Of a DNA stretch of 64,000 bases, positions 10,779 to 21,638 are shown piece by piece. The stretch is taken from the NCBI GenBank assembly GCA_947169915.1, contig CAMVRN010000001.1, forward strand, positions 89,584-153,583, given 5' to 3'. This DNA is from an uncultured Candidatus Saccharibacteria bacterium (GTDB lineage: Bacteria; Patescibacteriota; Saccharimonadia; Saccharimonadales; Saccharimonadaceae). The first letter of the stretch is position 1. Every line of letters begins with the position of its first letter. The notes under the pieces are model-generated. The model was not told where the DNA came from, ran no database searches, and worked only from the letters and a program-made list of their open reading frames with translations. Position numbers and translations under genes: made by a program.

Positions 10779-12506
10779 TTACGGGGTGCGGTTCTTCGTA
10801 ATTTTCTCGACACCCCAGAAGCGAACATCCACAAAGCGGTCAGTTGAGACAACGAGCGAGTTATCTTCAGAAAATGGTTTTACGTTTTTGTCAAAGTAGT
10901 AGCTTAGGTTAACTTGATATAAGCCGATTGCAGGCGCGTCTTCAATCCATCTAGAGACGAATGATTCGTATTTTTGAGTACGAGCATCTTCATCTACCGT
11001 TTCCCTTGCAGAAATAATCAAATCGTCCGCAACCGAGTTGCTGTAGTTGGAGAGGTTTAGCCCGGTTTGGCTTGCCTGTGAAGAATGATAATAGACGAGA
11101 AGGTCTGGATTGGCGCCGAGTTCAACCTCGTATATCAACATGTCGTAATTGCGGTTCGCAATGATGTTAACTAAGAAGTCTTGCCCTGGGTCCTCAACGA
11201 CACGAACTACTTCAAATCCAAGGTTCTCAAGTTGCTCTGCGACGTCTTCTAGGATGATTGGGAAATATCCTGTAGAAATTGTAGCAAGACGGACGGTCTT
11301 TTTGTCGATACCGGCGACCGTATCTTTTGCAAGGGCAATGTTCTTCGCTGGAAGTTCCGGCCATTCGTCGAGATTGATTTGGCTCTTAAGTATTGGGTAA
11401 TCGAGCGGGTGCTCATCACCTATAAGCGAACGAATTTCCGAGACATCTATCCCTGCTTGGACAGCTTTGCGGACGTCACGATTTTTGAATATTCCACTCT
11501 TTGAGTTCATAAATAGGTACACACCAGAGTTGATGGCGGTTTGTTTTTCGTAGAGATTCTTTGATGCAATTTCTTCTGAATCGGTCGGCAATAGTTCAGC
11601 CGTGGCAGAAACTGCACCTTTCTTGATTGCATTTTTGATGTCTTCAGTCGTTAGGTAGGCGTGGACGACAAAACTGTTGATTTTTGGAACCCCTTTGTAA
11701 TAGTTCTCGTTCGCAACAAGATAGACGATAGACTCGCCACTAGTGCCAATAGACTGTTGTGCGTTATAGCTAAATGGACCTGACGAAATCGGATTAGTGC
11801 TGAAACTCGACTCGAGCAAAGTCATAGAATCGGCACCGTCTAGGGCATGCTTTGGAAGAATTGGAAAATCCAAGGCTGTATTAAATTCGGCGTAAATGGC
11901 TGGTAAATCAAAGACGATTTCATTTTTTTCGTTAACACTAACTTTCACGTTGTAAAGATTTGAATAGTATGAAGAAACTTGACCGAGGCCACTGATTAGG
12001 TTGGCCGTAAAGACTACGTCTTCTGCTGTGATTGGCTCTCCGTCGGACCATTTTAATCCGTCGCGGAGTTTCACGGTCCATGTTCTCGCTGAAGAATCTG
12101 ATTTCACATATTCCGCCAAAACATTCCCGACGTGCCCAGAAGAATCGGCGGCGGTTAGGCCTAGGAACATTAATTTCGATAAGGTTTTTTCACTGTTCGT
12201 TGTGGCAAAGAGCGGATTCAATGAGCTGACTTTTCCGAGAGTGGCTTCGGTGTAGGTACCTCCGTTCGTAAAGCCGGTCGTAGAGTATGAATCGTTAAAC
12301 CAAAAGCTCTGGGTTAAAGCGAGCATGAATAGAGCGAAAACGAGAAGTCCCCATTCTAGAACGAATAGACGGACGTCGCTGATGTGCGAAAGACGTCGTA
12401 CAACATTCTTTTTAATGTGAGCTTCGCTAGAAATAACTGCGTCTTCAGAAAGACGAGAAAACTTCCTTAATGCTTTTTGCCCACTCTTTTTAGAAAATAG
12501 TTTCAT
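10779..12506 (-). CDS. Family 5 (oligopeptide-type) extracellular solute-binding protein
   Basis: N-terminal TM; SBP_bac_5-like: TWTVKLRDGLKWSDGEPITAEDVVFTANLI... Confidence 0.85.
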   Translation of the reverse strand: MKLFSKKSGQKALRKFSRLSEDAVISSEAHIKKNVVRRLSHISDVRLFVLEWGLLVFALFMLALTQSFWFNDSYSTTGFTNGGTYTEATLGKVSSLNPLFATTNSEKTLSKLMFLGLTAADSSGHVGNVLAEYVKSDSSARTWTVKLRDGLKWSDGEPITAEDVVFTANLISGLGQVSSYYSNLYNVKVSVNEKNEIVFDLPAIYAEFNTALDFPILPKHALDGADSMTLLESSFSTNPISSGPFSYNAQQSIGTSGESIVYLVANENYYKGVPKINSFVVHAYLTTEDIKNAIKKGAVSATAELLPTDSEEIASKNLYEKQTAINSGVYLFMNSKSGIFKNRDVRKAVQAGIDVSEIRSLIGDEHPLDYPILKSQINLDEWPELPAKNIALAKDTVAGIDKKTVRLATISTGYFPIILEDVAEQLENLGFEVVRVVEDPGQDFLVNIIANRNYDMLIYEVELGANPDLLVYYHSSQASQTGLNLSNYSNSVADDLIISARETVDEDARTQKYESFVSRWIEDAPAIGLYQVNLSYYFDKNVKPFSEDNSLVVSTDRFVDVRFWGVEKITKNRTP

Positions 12507-12507
12507 G

Positions 12508-12735
12508 TTATGCTGGAATTAATAATAGCCCCATAATCGACATGACAAAGATAACCGCAAAAATAATGGTGGCGTTAAAGAGAGATTTATCGATGCCGCG
12601 CCTAGTAGTGTATAATTCGCCGGTTCCACCCAAGCCAGCGCCAAGAGATGCTCCGCGTTGTTGAAGTAGGATAAGTAAGACAACTAGAACTGCCGAAACA
12701 ATAATTGAGATTTGAAAAATGGAAACTAGATTCAT
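12508..12735 (-). CDS. secG: Preprotein translocase subunit SecG
   Basis: 75 aa, two TM helices, LLQQRGASLGAGLGGTGELYTTRRGIDK motif. Confidence 0.9.
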   Translation of the reverse strand: MNLVSIFQISIIVSAVLVVLLILLQQRGASLGAGLGGTGELYTTRRGIDKSLFNATIIFAVIFVMSIMGLLLIPA

Positions 12736-12777
12736 GATGATTCTATTATAAGAGATTCGGACCGAGTTTTCAAGGAT

Positions 12778-14064
12778 TTAATTATTTCCAAGCTGTCGCT
12801 TGCGTTTCAGAAGGGTGTGGTATGTGATAGCAAAGCGATGCGCCTCTTCATCTATGCGCGCAATTAGGCGAGAAATGTGCGAGTCTTTAGATAGCTCAAT
12901 AGTTTGGAACCCTTGGCTAGTAGGAACGACGATTTTGACGATGGCCGATTTTGAATGGTCGCCGGATTTGTCACGGCCAATAACCGGAATAGTAGCGCTG
13001 TCTTTTACTGCTTGGAGTAAGGGGAGCACACTCGCAACTTGAAGCTCGCCACCGTCTAAGATTATTAAATCTGGGTACTTCCAAGAAGGGTGTTTTAGGC
13101 GCCTTGTTATAACTTCTTGAAGACTAGCAGTGTCGTTATTTTGTTGCTTTTTAAGCTTGAATTTACGATATTCCGAGCGGTCAGACACGCCATTCGTGAA
13201 TACAACCATCGAGGCAACAACATCTTGGCCCGATTGATGAGATATATCGTATCCTTCGATTCGGCGAGGTGGTTCTGGAAGATGCAACATTTTCTGAAGT
13301 TGGAGCAGAGCTTGGTCGGATGATATGTCTAAGAATTCCTTGTCCGAGAAAACAATTCTCTTTTTCAATCCTTTGAGCCCAAAGAGTTCGTTTCGGAGTT
13401 CTGCTGCTCGCTCGTAATTCCCCTTTTTCGCCTCCTCTTTCATCTCATGTTCTAGGTCCTTCAATAGTTTCTGACGGTCCCCTTCGAGGTAGCGAATTAG
13501 GTTGTTGAGGATTTTATGGTAATCCTTTGGTGTCATCTTGCCGATTTCAATTCCTGGCGTGAGTCCTAGATCGGTATCGAGTGTCTTTTTCCCGCTATAT
13601 GGTTTGTCATAGAATGGGAAAATTTTTCTTAGAATACGAAGTGCTGTCGCGATAGTGTTTTTCGCATAGAACGGACCAATATAACGAGCGTCATCGCCAA
13701 GGTTATTGCGAGTCATTGAGACATCAGGGACTTCCGCTTTCGTGTTAATGCGGACAAAACAAACATTCTTATCGTCCCGAAGAAGGATATTCCATTTTGG
13801 CATATAACGCTTTATCATTTCACTTTCAAGAAACAGCGCATCCATTTCGGTATCTACAACAATCCAGTCGGTCATATAGATTTCTTCAACAAGTGCAGCT
13901 GTTTTTGGGTCGCGGTCCTTTGGGTTTTGAAAATATTGACGGACGCGGTTTTTTAAAACGGCTGCTTTTCCGACGTAGATTATTTCGCCAGCCTTGTTTT
14001 TATGAAAGTAAACGCCAGGAGCTGACGGGAGAGTTTTTAGCTTTTGCTTTAACGCATCGTTCAT
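12778..14064 (-). CDS. uvrC: Excinuclease ABC subunit C, short form
   Basis: GIY-YIG domain (SAPGVYFHKNKAGEIIYVGKAAVLKNRVRQYF), UVR motif, RNase H-like domain (EGYDISHQSGQDVVASMVVF); no C-terminal HhH region. Confidence 0.9.
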   Translation of the reverse strand: MNDALKQKLKTLPSAPGVYFHKNKAGEIIYVGKAAVLKNRVRQYFQNPKDRDPKTAALVEEIYMTDWIVVDTEMDALFLESEMIKRYMPKWNILLRDDKNVCFVRINTKAEVPDVSMTRNNLGDDARYIGPFYAKNTIATALRILRKIFPFYDKPYSGKKTLDTDLGLTPGIEIGKMTPKDYHKILNNLIRYLEGDRQKLLKDLEHEMKEEAKKGNYERAAELRNELFGLKGLKKRIVFSDKEFLDISSDQALLQLQKMLHLPEPPRRIEGYDISHQSGQDVVASMVVFTNGVSDRSEYRKFKLKKQQNNDTASLQEVITRRLKHPSWKYPDLIILDGGELQVASVLPLLQAVKDSATIPVIGRDKSGDHSKSAIVKIVVPTSQGFQTIELSKDSHISRLIARIDEEAHRFAITYHTLLKRKRQLGNN

Positions 14065-14085
14065 TAACTATATTATATACTATTT

Positions 14086-14607
14086 CTAATCTTCATCGGC
14101 TTTTAGAGAGTTATGATACTCAGAAATAAGTTCGCTCAAAGACTTATATTCTTCAGGAGCCTCAATAAGTCTGCTGAAGCGTTCCAACGAGTAGTTTTGT
14201 GATAAACCAAAGATTCTTTTGAGCTCCGCAATGCTTTCGTCGTCTACCTCGACGTACGATTCGCTTAGTCTAGCGGCAAGAGTAACTTTACATTCGATTT
14301 CGTAGAGTTCATCTTTTGACAAGTATTCGGCAATGTTTTGATATTCCTCTTCTGGGACGCCAAGTTTCTTGAGTTTTGCTTCGGTTTGGCTTTCTATCAA
14401 GTCTAGAAAACCGCTGAATAGAAAATAATTAGCTTCTTCTAGTGGAACATCGACGCCAACGTTTGTCTCGACTGATGATGGGCGGTCATTTACGGAGGTT
14501 GGGAGACGGTCTAGAATGAGGATTATCAAAATAACAACAAGTACCGCTAGGGTGATTCGTAGCGGGCGGAGTCGTTTGGATTTTTCCGGATTCATTTTCT
14601 CTGTCAC
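14086..14607 (-). CDS. Hypothetical membrane-anchored protein
   Basis: ORF from GTG at 14607 with N-terminal TM; TATAAT 7 nt upstream of the GTG. Confidence 0.6.
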   Translation of the reverse strand: MTEKMNPEKSKRLRPLRITLAVLVVILIILILDRLPTSVNDRPSSVETNVGVDVPLEEANYFLFSGFLDLIESQTEAKLKKLGVPEEEYQNIAEYLSKDELYEIECKVTLAARLSESYVEVDDESIAELKRIFGLSQNYSLERFSRLIEAPEEYKSLSELISEYHNSLKADED

Positions 14608-14671
14608 TCAGGTCATTATATCATAGTTTTAGCCCTACAAACTTTGGCGATAGTTTGGTATAATAATGCTT

Positions 14672-15952
14672 ATGAATAATTTTACAATTTCTAATATAAA
14701 AGCGAGGCAGATTCTAGATTCACGCGGTAATCCAACAGTTGAGGCGGATGTGTTTTTGGAATCTGGACAGGCGGGTAGGGCGGCCGTGCCGTCTGGCGCG
14801 TCGACTGGGTCAGGAGAAGCACTTGAGCTTCGCGACAATGACTCGAAATTCTACGGCGGAAAGAGCGTCTTAAAAGCCGTCTGGAATGTTAATTCTAAAA
14901 TCAAAGATGTACTCGTCGGAAATAGTGCCGAACAGGCAGTCGTTGACCAAATCATGTTGGACCTTGATGGAACCGCAGATAAGTCTCATCTCGGTGCAAA
15001 TGCAATTTTAGCCGTTTCCCTCGCGACCGCAAAGGCGGTTGCGCGTGCAAAGAAGCTCCCGTTTTACGCCTACGTCGCGGAGCTTGCTGGAACGATGGAC
15101 GAAATGTCTTTACCTCTACCAATGATGAACGTCATGAACGGTGGTGAGCATGCGGATTGGGCGACCGATTTTCAGGAATACATGATTATTCCAAAAGGCG
15201 CAGAAAATATCGCCGATGCCGTTCGAATGGGCGCAGAAGTGTTCCATGCTTTGAAAGCCGTGCTCAAAGAGCGCGATTATCCTGTTACCGTTGGTGACGA
15301 AGGTGGATATGCGCCAAAGGTCCGCGATGGAAACAACGAGCCTCTCGAGTGTATTAAACTTGCTATCGAGCGTGCTGGATACAAACCTGAAAAGGATATC
15401 GCGATGGCGATGGATATCGCAAGTTCCGAATTTTTCGACAAAGACCATTATGTATTGAAGACGAATGGCGAGTGGAAGTCCGCCGATGATTTAACGAACT
15501 GGTATTCATGGATTATTGAGAACTATCCAGTAGTTTCAATCGAAGACGGTCTAGCCGAAAATGACTGGGAGGGATGGAAGATGATGACTTCTCGGCTTGG
15601 CGATAAAATCCAGCTTGTCGGTGATGACTTATTCGTGACAAATACAAAGCTTCTTAAAAAAGGCATAGATGAAAAAGCTGGTAACTCCATCTTGATTAAA
15701 CCAAACCAAATTGGTTCGTTGTCTGAAACAATTAATGCAGTAATGATGGCAAAGAAAGCTGGGTTCCGTACAATCATCTCTCACCGTTCTGGTGAGACTG
15801 AGGACGTTTCCATCTCTCATATCGCAGTTGGGCTTGGAGCTGGCCAGATTAAAACTGGTTCTCTTTCTCGAAGCGAGCGCATCGCAAAGTACAATGAGCT
15901 CATTCGTATTGCCGAGGCGAACTCTCGACTTGGGCTTGCAAAACCATTCTAG
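14672..15952 (+). CDS. eno: Enolase
   Basis: Full-length; [57 protein letters not shown]. Confidence 0.97.
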   Translation: MNNFTISNIKARQILDSRGNPTVEADVFLESGQAGRAAVPSGASTGSGEALELRDNDSKFYGGKSVLKAVWNVNSKIKDVLVGNSAEQAVVDQIMLDLDGTADKSHLGANAILAVSLATAKAVARAKKLPFYAYVAELAGTMDEMSLPLPMMNVMNGGEHADWATDFQEYMIIPKGAENIADAVRMGAEVFHALKAVLKERDYPVTVGDEGGYAPKVRDGNNEPLECIKLAIERAGYKPEKDIAMAMDIASSEFFDKDHYVLKTNGEWKSADDLTNWYSWIIENYPVVSIEDGLAENDWEGWKMMTSRLGDKIQLVGDDLFVTNTKLLKKGIDEKAGNSILIKPNQIGSLSETINAVMMAKKAGFRTIISHRSGETEDVSISHIAVGLGAGQIKTGSLSRSERIAKYNELIRIAEANSRLGLAKPF

Positions 15953-15983
15953 AAAAAAATACCCCCGAGGGGGTATTTTTTTT
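15953..15983. terminator. Bidirectional intrinsic terminator between eno and ligA
   Basis: aaaaaaatacccccgagggggtatttttttt. Confidence 0.8.
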
Positions 15984-17988
15984 ATTCGCCGATTAGCCTT
16001 AGGAATTCTTGCTCATTTATAGTCGGAATACCAAGTTTCTTGGCTTTTTCGACCTTGCTGTTTCCCGGTTTTTCTCCGAGAATAAGTGCCGTGGTTGTTT
16101 TTGTGACTGAGCTTGTTACGGTTGCTCCGAGCGAGCGGAGTTTATCTTCGGCCTCCTCGCGACCAAATTTTTCTAGAGTTCCGGAAATTATGTAGCTTTT
16201 GCCTGCAAGAGGAGCAGAAGAAAGGTCATTAAAGGTTGGTTTTAGACCTAGCTCTTTTAATTCTGAGAGCATAGCGAGATTATCCTCGTCGGCGAAATAT
16301 GCTAGGATGCTCTCCGCAACGACTTCGCCAATATCTGGAATCTCTAGGAGCTCATCCTTTTCAGCATTCTGTAGTTTTTCTAGTGATCCAAATTTGTTTG
16401 CAAGAAGAGTAGCGGTTTGTGTACCCACATGACGAATTCCGAGGGCGGTGATAACTTTGTTCAAATCGGCAGTCTTTGATTTCTCGAGGTTAAAAATTAG
16501 TTTTTCTGCGGAAAGGTCTGCGAATCGTTCGAGCGAAGTAAGTTGAGATTTTTTGAGGCGGTATAGGTCGGCGATAGATTTTACTAAGCCTGACTCAACA
16601 AGGAGTGCGACATTCTTTTCTCCTAGACCTTCGATGTTGAGTGCGGGTTTCGACGCATAATATTCGATGCTTCGCTTTAGAATAAAGTCGGACGTTTCCC
16701 CTTTGACGCGGTAGACAACTTCACCCGCTGGTCGCTCGAAACTAAGTTCTGGGTATTGTGTTTTTAAAGCCTTTTCATAATCGAATGGCTCGGTATCGCT
16801 TGGACGAAGGGTGGTCAAAACTTCTTTGACCTGAGGGATAATGTCGCCCGCCTTATAAACAATGACTGTATCTCCGATACGGATATCAAGGCGTTTGATT
16901 TCGTCTGCATTATGAAGCGTTGCGTGTCGAACAATACTTCCGGCTATTTCGACTGGGTCAAAAATAGCGACTGGCGTAGCAGCGCCAGTGCGCCCAATCG
17001 TGATTACGATATCTCGAACTCTAGTTGTCGATTCTTCGGCTGGGAACTTAAACGCGACAGCACCACGCGGAGTTTTACCGATGATGCCTAGCTTATCGTA
17101 GATTTCTCGGTCGTTGATTTTAATAACCATACCGTCTGTATTAAACAGCAATCGTTTTCTGTATTCATCGAGACTGCGAATATATTTCAGCATCTCTGGA
17201 AGTTGCTCGCGAGAGAACACTTTATCTTCGTTTGAAGTGCGAAAACCTAGGGAGCGGATTTTTTCGTACGCCTCATGATGAGTCGGAAGATTTGGCTTGA
17301 CCAAATCATAGGCAATAAACTTGAGGTTTCTGCTCGCCGCGACTTTCGGGTCGAGCTGGCGAATTGTTCCAGCCGCGAGGTTGCGCGGGTTGGCAAATTC
17401 TTTTTCGCCCATTTTTCTCTGATGCTCTTGTATTTCTTCAAAATCTTTTTTAAAAAGAATAATTTCTCCGCGAACTTCGACTTCGCCTGGTTCCGAGATT
17501 CTGAGTGGGATGTTTTGAATAGTACGCACGTTCATGGTAACATCTTCGCCGACAAGACCGTCTCCGCGAGTAACCGCCTGAACGAATAAGCCGTCTTTGT
17601 ATTTCAAAGCACACGCAAGACCGTCCATTTTTATGTCAGTGAAAAATTCCTTAATTCTCCCGCCTGGGATGAGTTTTTCGTTGCGTGTAATCCAATCCTT
17701 AATTTCCTCTTCCGAGAAGACATCGGCGAGCGAAATCATGCGCTTTTCGTGAGTTACTTTCACAAACTTATCGAGCGGCTTGCCTGCGACGCGTTGCGTC
17801 GGGCTATCGGGAGTGATTAATTCTGGATACATTTCCTCAAGTTGGGAAAGTTCGTGCTTAAGTGAATCCGCTGCGGACTCCGACATGATAGATTTGTCTA
17901 GTACGTGGTAGTTGTAGCGGTATTCGTTGATTAATTCTCGAAGTTTTTCGATTCGAGTAATTGCTTCCTCTTTACTTATCTTCTTCAT
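15982..17988 (-). CDS. ligA: NAD-dependent DNA ligase
   Basis: 668 aa; KMDGLA active site, OB, HhH, BRCT (LAGKSYIISGTLEKFGREEAEDKLRSLGA). Confidence 0.97.
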   Translation of the reverse strand: MKKISKEEAITRIEKLRELINEYRYNYHVLDKSIMSESAADSLKHELSQLEEMYPELITPDSPTQRVAGKPLDKFVKVTHEKRMISLADVFSEEEIKDWITRNEKLIPGGRIKEFFTDIKMDGLACALKYKDGLFVQAVTRGDGLVGEDVTMNVRTIQNIPLRISEPGEVEVRGEIILFKKDFEEIQEHQRKMGEKEFANPRNLAAGTIRQLDPKVAASRNLKFIAYDLVKPNLPTHHEAYEKIRSLGFRTSNEDKVFSREQLPEMLKYIRSLDEYRKRLLFNTDGMVIKINDREIYDKLGIIGKTPRGAVAFKFPAEESTTRVRDIVITIGRTGAATPVAIFDPVEIAGSIVRHATLHNADEIKRLDIRIGDTVIVYKAGDIIPQVKEVLTTLRPSDTEPFDYEKALKTQYPELSFERPAGEVVYRVKGETSDFILKRSIEYYASKPALNIEGLGEKNVALLVESGLVKSIADLYRLKKSQLTSLERFADLSAEKLIFNLEKSKTADLNKVITALGIRHVGTQTATLLANKFGSLEKLQNAEKDELLEIPDIGEVVAESILAYFADEDNLAMLSELKELGLKPTFNDLSSAPLAGKSYIISGTLEKFGREEAEDKLRSLGATVTSSVTKTTTALILGEKPGNSKVEKAKKLGIPTINEQEFLRLIGE

Positions 17989-19135
17989 AGTCTAGGAGCC
18001 TCCGGTAGTATAGATATAGATATGCGGTTATATAAACAAACGAGAAGCTTGTCATGAAGAGCAAGAAGAACGGAACTACTGGCCAACCTTGAAGCCAGTC
18101 AACCACGCCTTTGAGCCATAGGTCAATGGTGATTATTGGCAACATAACAATAACCCAGACGAGCGCAAGCACCAGTAAAAGAAAGACGAGGCGGATAATA
18201 AAGCGGATGCGACGTCCGGCCATGATGTCGCTGGCGGTTTTCATGGCAGTCATAGGATAAAGGCCCGGGGCACTTACAGCAATGAGTGCAATGAGCGTGG
18301 AAGAGATAAGATATCCAGAAAGAAGTGATAAGAGCGCTGCGAAGATAAAATAGACTAAGGCATAGAATGGCGTCGATAAGAAGTCAGTTTGAACCGCAGC
18401 AGAATAAGTAAAGATGACGATAAGGAGAGGGATAATTTGAATAAAACCAATTATGAAGACAACGAATGTTGAAATGAGCGGGGTTAACGCATTATAGAAT
18501 CCATCGCGGAGTTTGACCTTTTTGTTTGCTAGGCGATGGCGCAAAAGATAGATTGTAACAAGCCAAATTAACAGGAAGATAATAACTGCAAAAATAGTTT
18601 GCGCTTCGCCAAGCCCGCCAGAAAGTCCGCCCGTTGTGACGGTGGAGATGAGAAGAAGGCCTGCTTTTGCAAAGTTCCCTATTTCCCCGCCAGCAACCTG
18701 TGCTTCTTGGTCTTCAAGAATCTTTTGGAACTGAACATACGTATTTTCGTTCATGATACCAACGAGCACGATATCAAAGATAACAGCAAAAAGAATTAGT
18801 GGAAGGAATAATTTCCAGTTTTTAAAGAGAATCGAAAAAGTGTCGCCGGCATGATGCAGAAGACCTGGTACGGAAAGTTTACGCGCGTAGTCTTCGCGAT
18901 AACTGCGTTTGAAACTTTGGTGCAAACGAACACGCGCTCGTTTTCTGGTCCACATTTTTTCTCGGGCTTTTCGATAGCTTTCTAAAAATGCAGTCTTAAA
19001 TACACCTGCTTTTTTCTCTTTTTTTGTTGTAGATTTTTTTTCTACAATTTTTCTTGCGGGAGTCTTTTTCGATTCAGGCTTTTTTATTGTTTTGGGTTTT
19101 CTGACTGTTTTGGATTTAGAACTTGAACTTGGCAT
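17972..19135 (-). CDS. Hypothetical polytopic membrane protein
   Basis: Lys-rich N-terminus, multiple TM helices. Confidence 0.65.
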   Translation of the reverse strand: MPSSSSKSKTVRKPKTIKKPESKKTPARKIVEKKSTTKKEKKAGVFKTAFLESYRKAREKMWTRKRARVRLHQSFKRSYREDYARKLSVPGLLHHAGDTFSILFKNWKLFLPLILFAVIFDIVLVGIMNENTYVQFQKILEDQEAQVAGGEIGNFAKAGLLLISTVTTGGLSGGLGEAQTIFAVIIFLLIWLVTIYLLRHRLANKKVKLRDGFYNALTPLISTFVVFIIGFIQIIPLLIVIFTYSAAVQTDFLSTPFYALVYFIFAALLSLLSGYLISSTLIALIAVSAPGLYPMTAMKTASDIMAGRRIRFIIRLVFLLLVLALVWVIVMLPIITIDLWLKGVVDWLQGWPVVPFFLLFMTSFSFVYITAYLYLYYRRLLDYEEDK

Positions 19136-19997
19136 TTTCTAGTCTTTCTATACGTTTTTCAATAGGTGGGTGAGTGGAGAACAGGTTATTAAGTGAACGC
19201 TTTTTGAGCGGGGACGAAATAAACATAGCTTCCGCTGCTGGGTTTTGGTGCTTCATCGGTTGAGCATGACTTTCGAGCTTTTTTAATGCAGATATCATTC
19301 CTTCTGGATAGCGCGTTAGCATTACAGCACTTGAATCGGCTAGGTATTCCCTTTGCCTTGAGACCGCCATTTGAGCAATACTCGCTATTATAGGAGCTAA
19401 GATAGAAGCGGCGAGAATAATTAATAAACCAATTGGACTTGAACTTTCACTATTGCGGCGACGTCCGCTGTAATAAACCATACGCCAACCGATATCGGCA
19501 ATAAAACCTATCACACAAACAAGGCCAAAGACAATAGTAGAAACGCGGATGTCGTAGTTCTTCACATGCGACATCTCGTGCGCCATAACAGCAGTCAGTT
19601 CTTTGTCGTCCATAATATCGATAAGCCCGGTGGTCGCGCAAACTAGCGCATGTTCTGGGTCTCGACCAGACGCAAAGGCGTTTGGCGCTGGGTCTTCCAT
19701 GATATAAACATCTGGCATCGGAAGACCGGAGGTAATAGATAAATTTTCGACAGCGTTATAGAGGCGCGGGTTGTCTTTCTTCTCGATTTTTTTCGCACCT
19801 AACATTGAAACTGCTATTTTTGAAGCTGCGAAATATTGAATAATTGCATAGATAATTGAGAAGCCAAGCATCCAAGCCAGGACGTACCAATTATCAAAGT
19901 ACCAAGCGAAGAGAGCAGAAATCGCGGAAATCAAAACCACAAAACCTATCATAATAAATACGGTATTGCGTTTGTTTCCCGCGATGTTCTTGTACAT
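19116..19997 (-). CDS. htpX: M48 family zinc metalloprotease HtpX
   Basis: VMAHEMSHVKNYDIRVST and QREYLADSSAV motifs. Confidence 0.95.
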   Translation of the reverse strand: MYKNIAGNKRNTVFIMIGFVVLISAISALFAWYFDNWYVLAWMLGFSIIYAIIQYFAASKIAVSMLGAKKIEKKDNPRLYNAVENLSITSGLPMPDVYIMEDPAPNAFASGRDPEHALVCATTGLIDIMDDKELTAVMAHEMSHVKNYDIRVSTIVFGLVCVIGFIADIGWRMVYYSGRRRNSESSSPIGLLIILAASILAPIIASIAQMAVSRQREYLADSSAVMLTRYPEGMISALKKLESHAQPMKHQNPAAEAMFISSPLKKRSLNNLFSTHPPIEKRIERLENAKFKF

Positions 19998-20009
19998 TTT
20001 TGCTCTTAA

Positions 20010-20588
20010 TTAGAATTTAACTTCAGGAGCTTCTGCGATTTTTGCACGCTCAGTTTCAGCAACCTCAAAGTAATCACGAGTTTTAAAGTGACCGATGAGT
20101 TTGTTGATGATGTTGGTTGGGAAGGTCTTAATCTTAGTGTTAAGGTCTTTAGCACCTGCGTTATAGAAACGGCGGGAAGCTTGAATCTTATCTTCAACGT
20201 CTTGAAGTTGCTCTTGGAGCTTGACGAAGTTCTTATCAGATTTGAGTTCTGGATAAGCTTCAGCGATTGCGAAAACGCGAGAGAGGGCGCTTGTCATGTC
20301 AGCTTCTGCTTGAGCTGCAGACTTAACGGATTTTGCGCTCATGACAGCAGAGCGAGCTTCCGTGACACCTTCGAAGACCTCTTTTTCGTGCTTCGCATAT
20401 CCCTTAACTGTTTCGACGACGTTTGGGATAAGGTCGGCGCGGTATTTGAGTTGGACCGTAATGTCGGACCAAGCTTCATTAACACGCTCATCAAGCTTGA
20501 CCAGGCCATTATAGGTTGACCAGAAGGCAGCTATAACGATGAGTGCGATTAATAATATTACGATTAGTACGATTGTACCTGTACTCAT
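20010..20588 (-). CDS. lemA: LemA family protein
   Basis: NGLVKLDERVNEAWSDITVQLKYRADLIPNVVETVKGYAKHE...RRFYNAGAKDLNTKIKTFPTN. Confidence 0.95.
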   Translation of the reverse strand: MSTGTIVLIVILLIALIVIAAFWSTYNGLVKLDERVNEAWSDITVQLKYRADLIPNVVETVKGYAKHEKEVFEGVTEARSAVMSAKSVKSAAQAEADMTSALSRVFAIAEAYPELKSDKNFVKLQEQLQDVEDKIQASRRFYNAGAKDLNTKIKTFPTNIINKLIGHFKTRDYFEVAETERAKIAEAPEVKF

Positions 20589-20906
20589 TATTTTCTCCTT
20601 TTATACATATATATTATATAGATTTTCGACCTGCAAGTAAAGCGTTTTGAACTCACAGAAAAGCGCGCTTTTTCTCGCGCGTATGAGATAAAAAATGGTG
20701 CACCTAATATCTCCAAATTTAAATTTTTCTAGCTCAATTGAATCGTATGATTTTGATGAACTAAGTAAAGAGCTTAATCGTTGAAAGATGCGCTTCGTGA
20801 TGATTATGTTAGGTGGCAGATGATTCATAGACCATAAACTCAGGAAGAGCTTACCCGATAATAGTAAAGTTAAAAAAATTTATTTAAAATATCATAATAA
20901 TACGAA

Positions 20907-21638
20907 TTACTTATTATCACTGACCATTCTTTTTTTAAATACAATAATTGACGATAGAATAATCGCTATGAAATATATTAAGAATACTATTATATGAACA
21001 AGTGTTAAATTACTAAAATCGCTATGTAATGCACCTTGAATTATGTTTAAGCATGCTTCAAATGGCAATGCTTTACATATAATAGCAAATATTCCTCCAA
21101 TTGATTCTTTAGGAAAATACATACCACTTGTAAAACATACTAATTGAACAACTATACTTCCTAAACCACCTGTTCCTTTTTCACTAACTAAACTACCTAT
21201 TAATATACCTAATGATATAAAGAAAATAGAAATAATAATTGATACTAATATCGTTGGTATTATACTAATTGTAAATTCTAATTCCATAGCAATTGCAGTT
21301 ATAAAGAATAAAACATTTTGAATTAGTACTATAGGTAATAATGATAATATATATCCTAAAATATAATCACTTGATTTCATTGGGGAAGTCCCAAGTCTAA
21401 TTAAAAATGATGATGTTCTATCCTTTGCAATTAGTGTAGCAGTAAACAGTGTGATAAATGAGAATCCAAATAATATAATAGATGGTGTGAAGTTTTCTAA
21501 ACGATAGTTTTCTGCTGGAATATCAAATTGTTGAAAGATAAATAATAAGAATAAAGGTAGTACAATTTCAAATATTAAGCTTAAAGGATCTCTAATTAAT
21601 TCTTTAAAGTTTCTTTTTGCAAAATTAATCATTCTCAT
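20907..21638 (-). CDS. ABC-2 type transporter permease
   Basis: Six-TM ABC-2 permease-type ORF; low GC, adjacent to ATPase with overlapping stop/start. Confidence 0.8.
   Translation of the reverse strand: MRMINFAKRNFKELIRDPLSLIFEIVLPLFLLFIFQQFDIPAENYRLENFTPSIILFGFSFITLFTATLIAKDRTSSFLIRLGTSPMKSSDYILGYILSLLPIVLIQNVLFFITAIAMELEFTISIIPTILVSIIISIFFISLGILIGSLVSEKGTGGLGSIVVQLVCFTSGMYFPKESIGGIFAIICKALPFEACLNIIQGALHSDFSNLTLVHIIVFLIYFIAIILSSIIVFKKRMVSDNK

Noticed and set aside
20601-20906. Small ORFs and possible att copy at the far edge of the low-GC cassette
   Set aside because: No match to the tRNA-Gly 3' end could be found by eye; ORF 20601..20828 lacks protein-like features.
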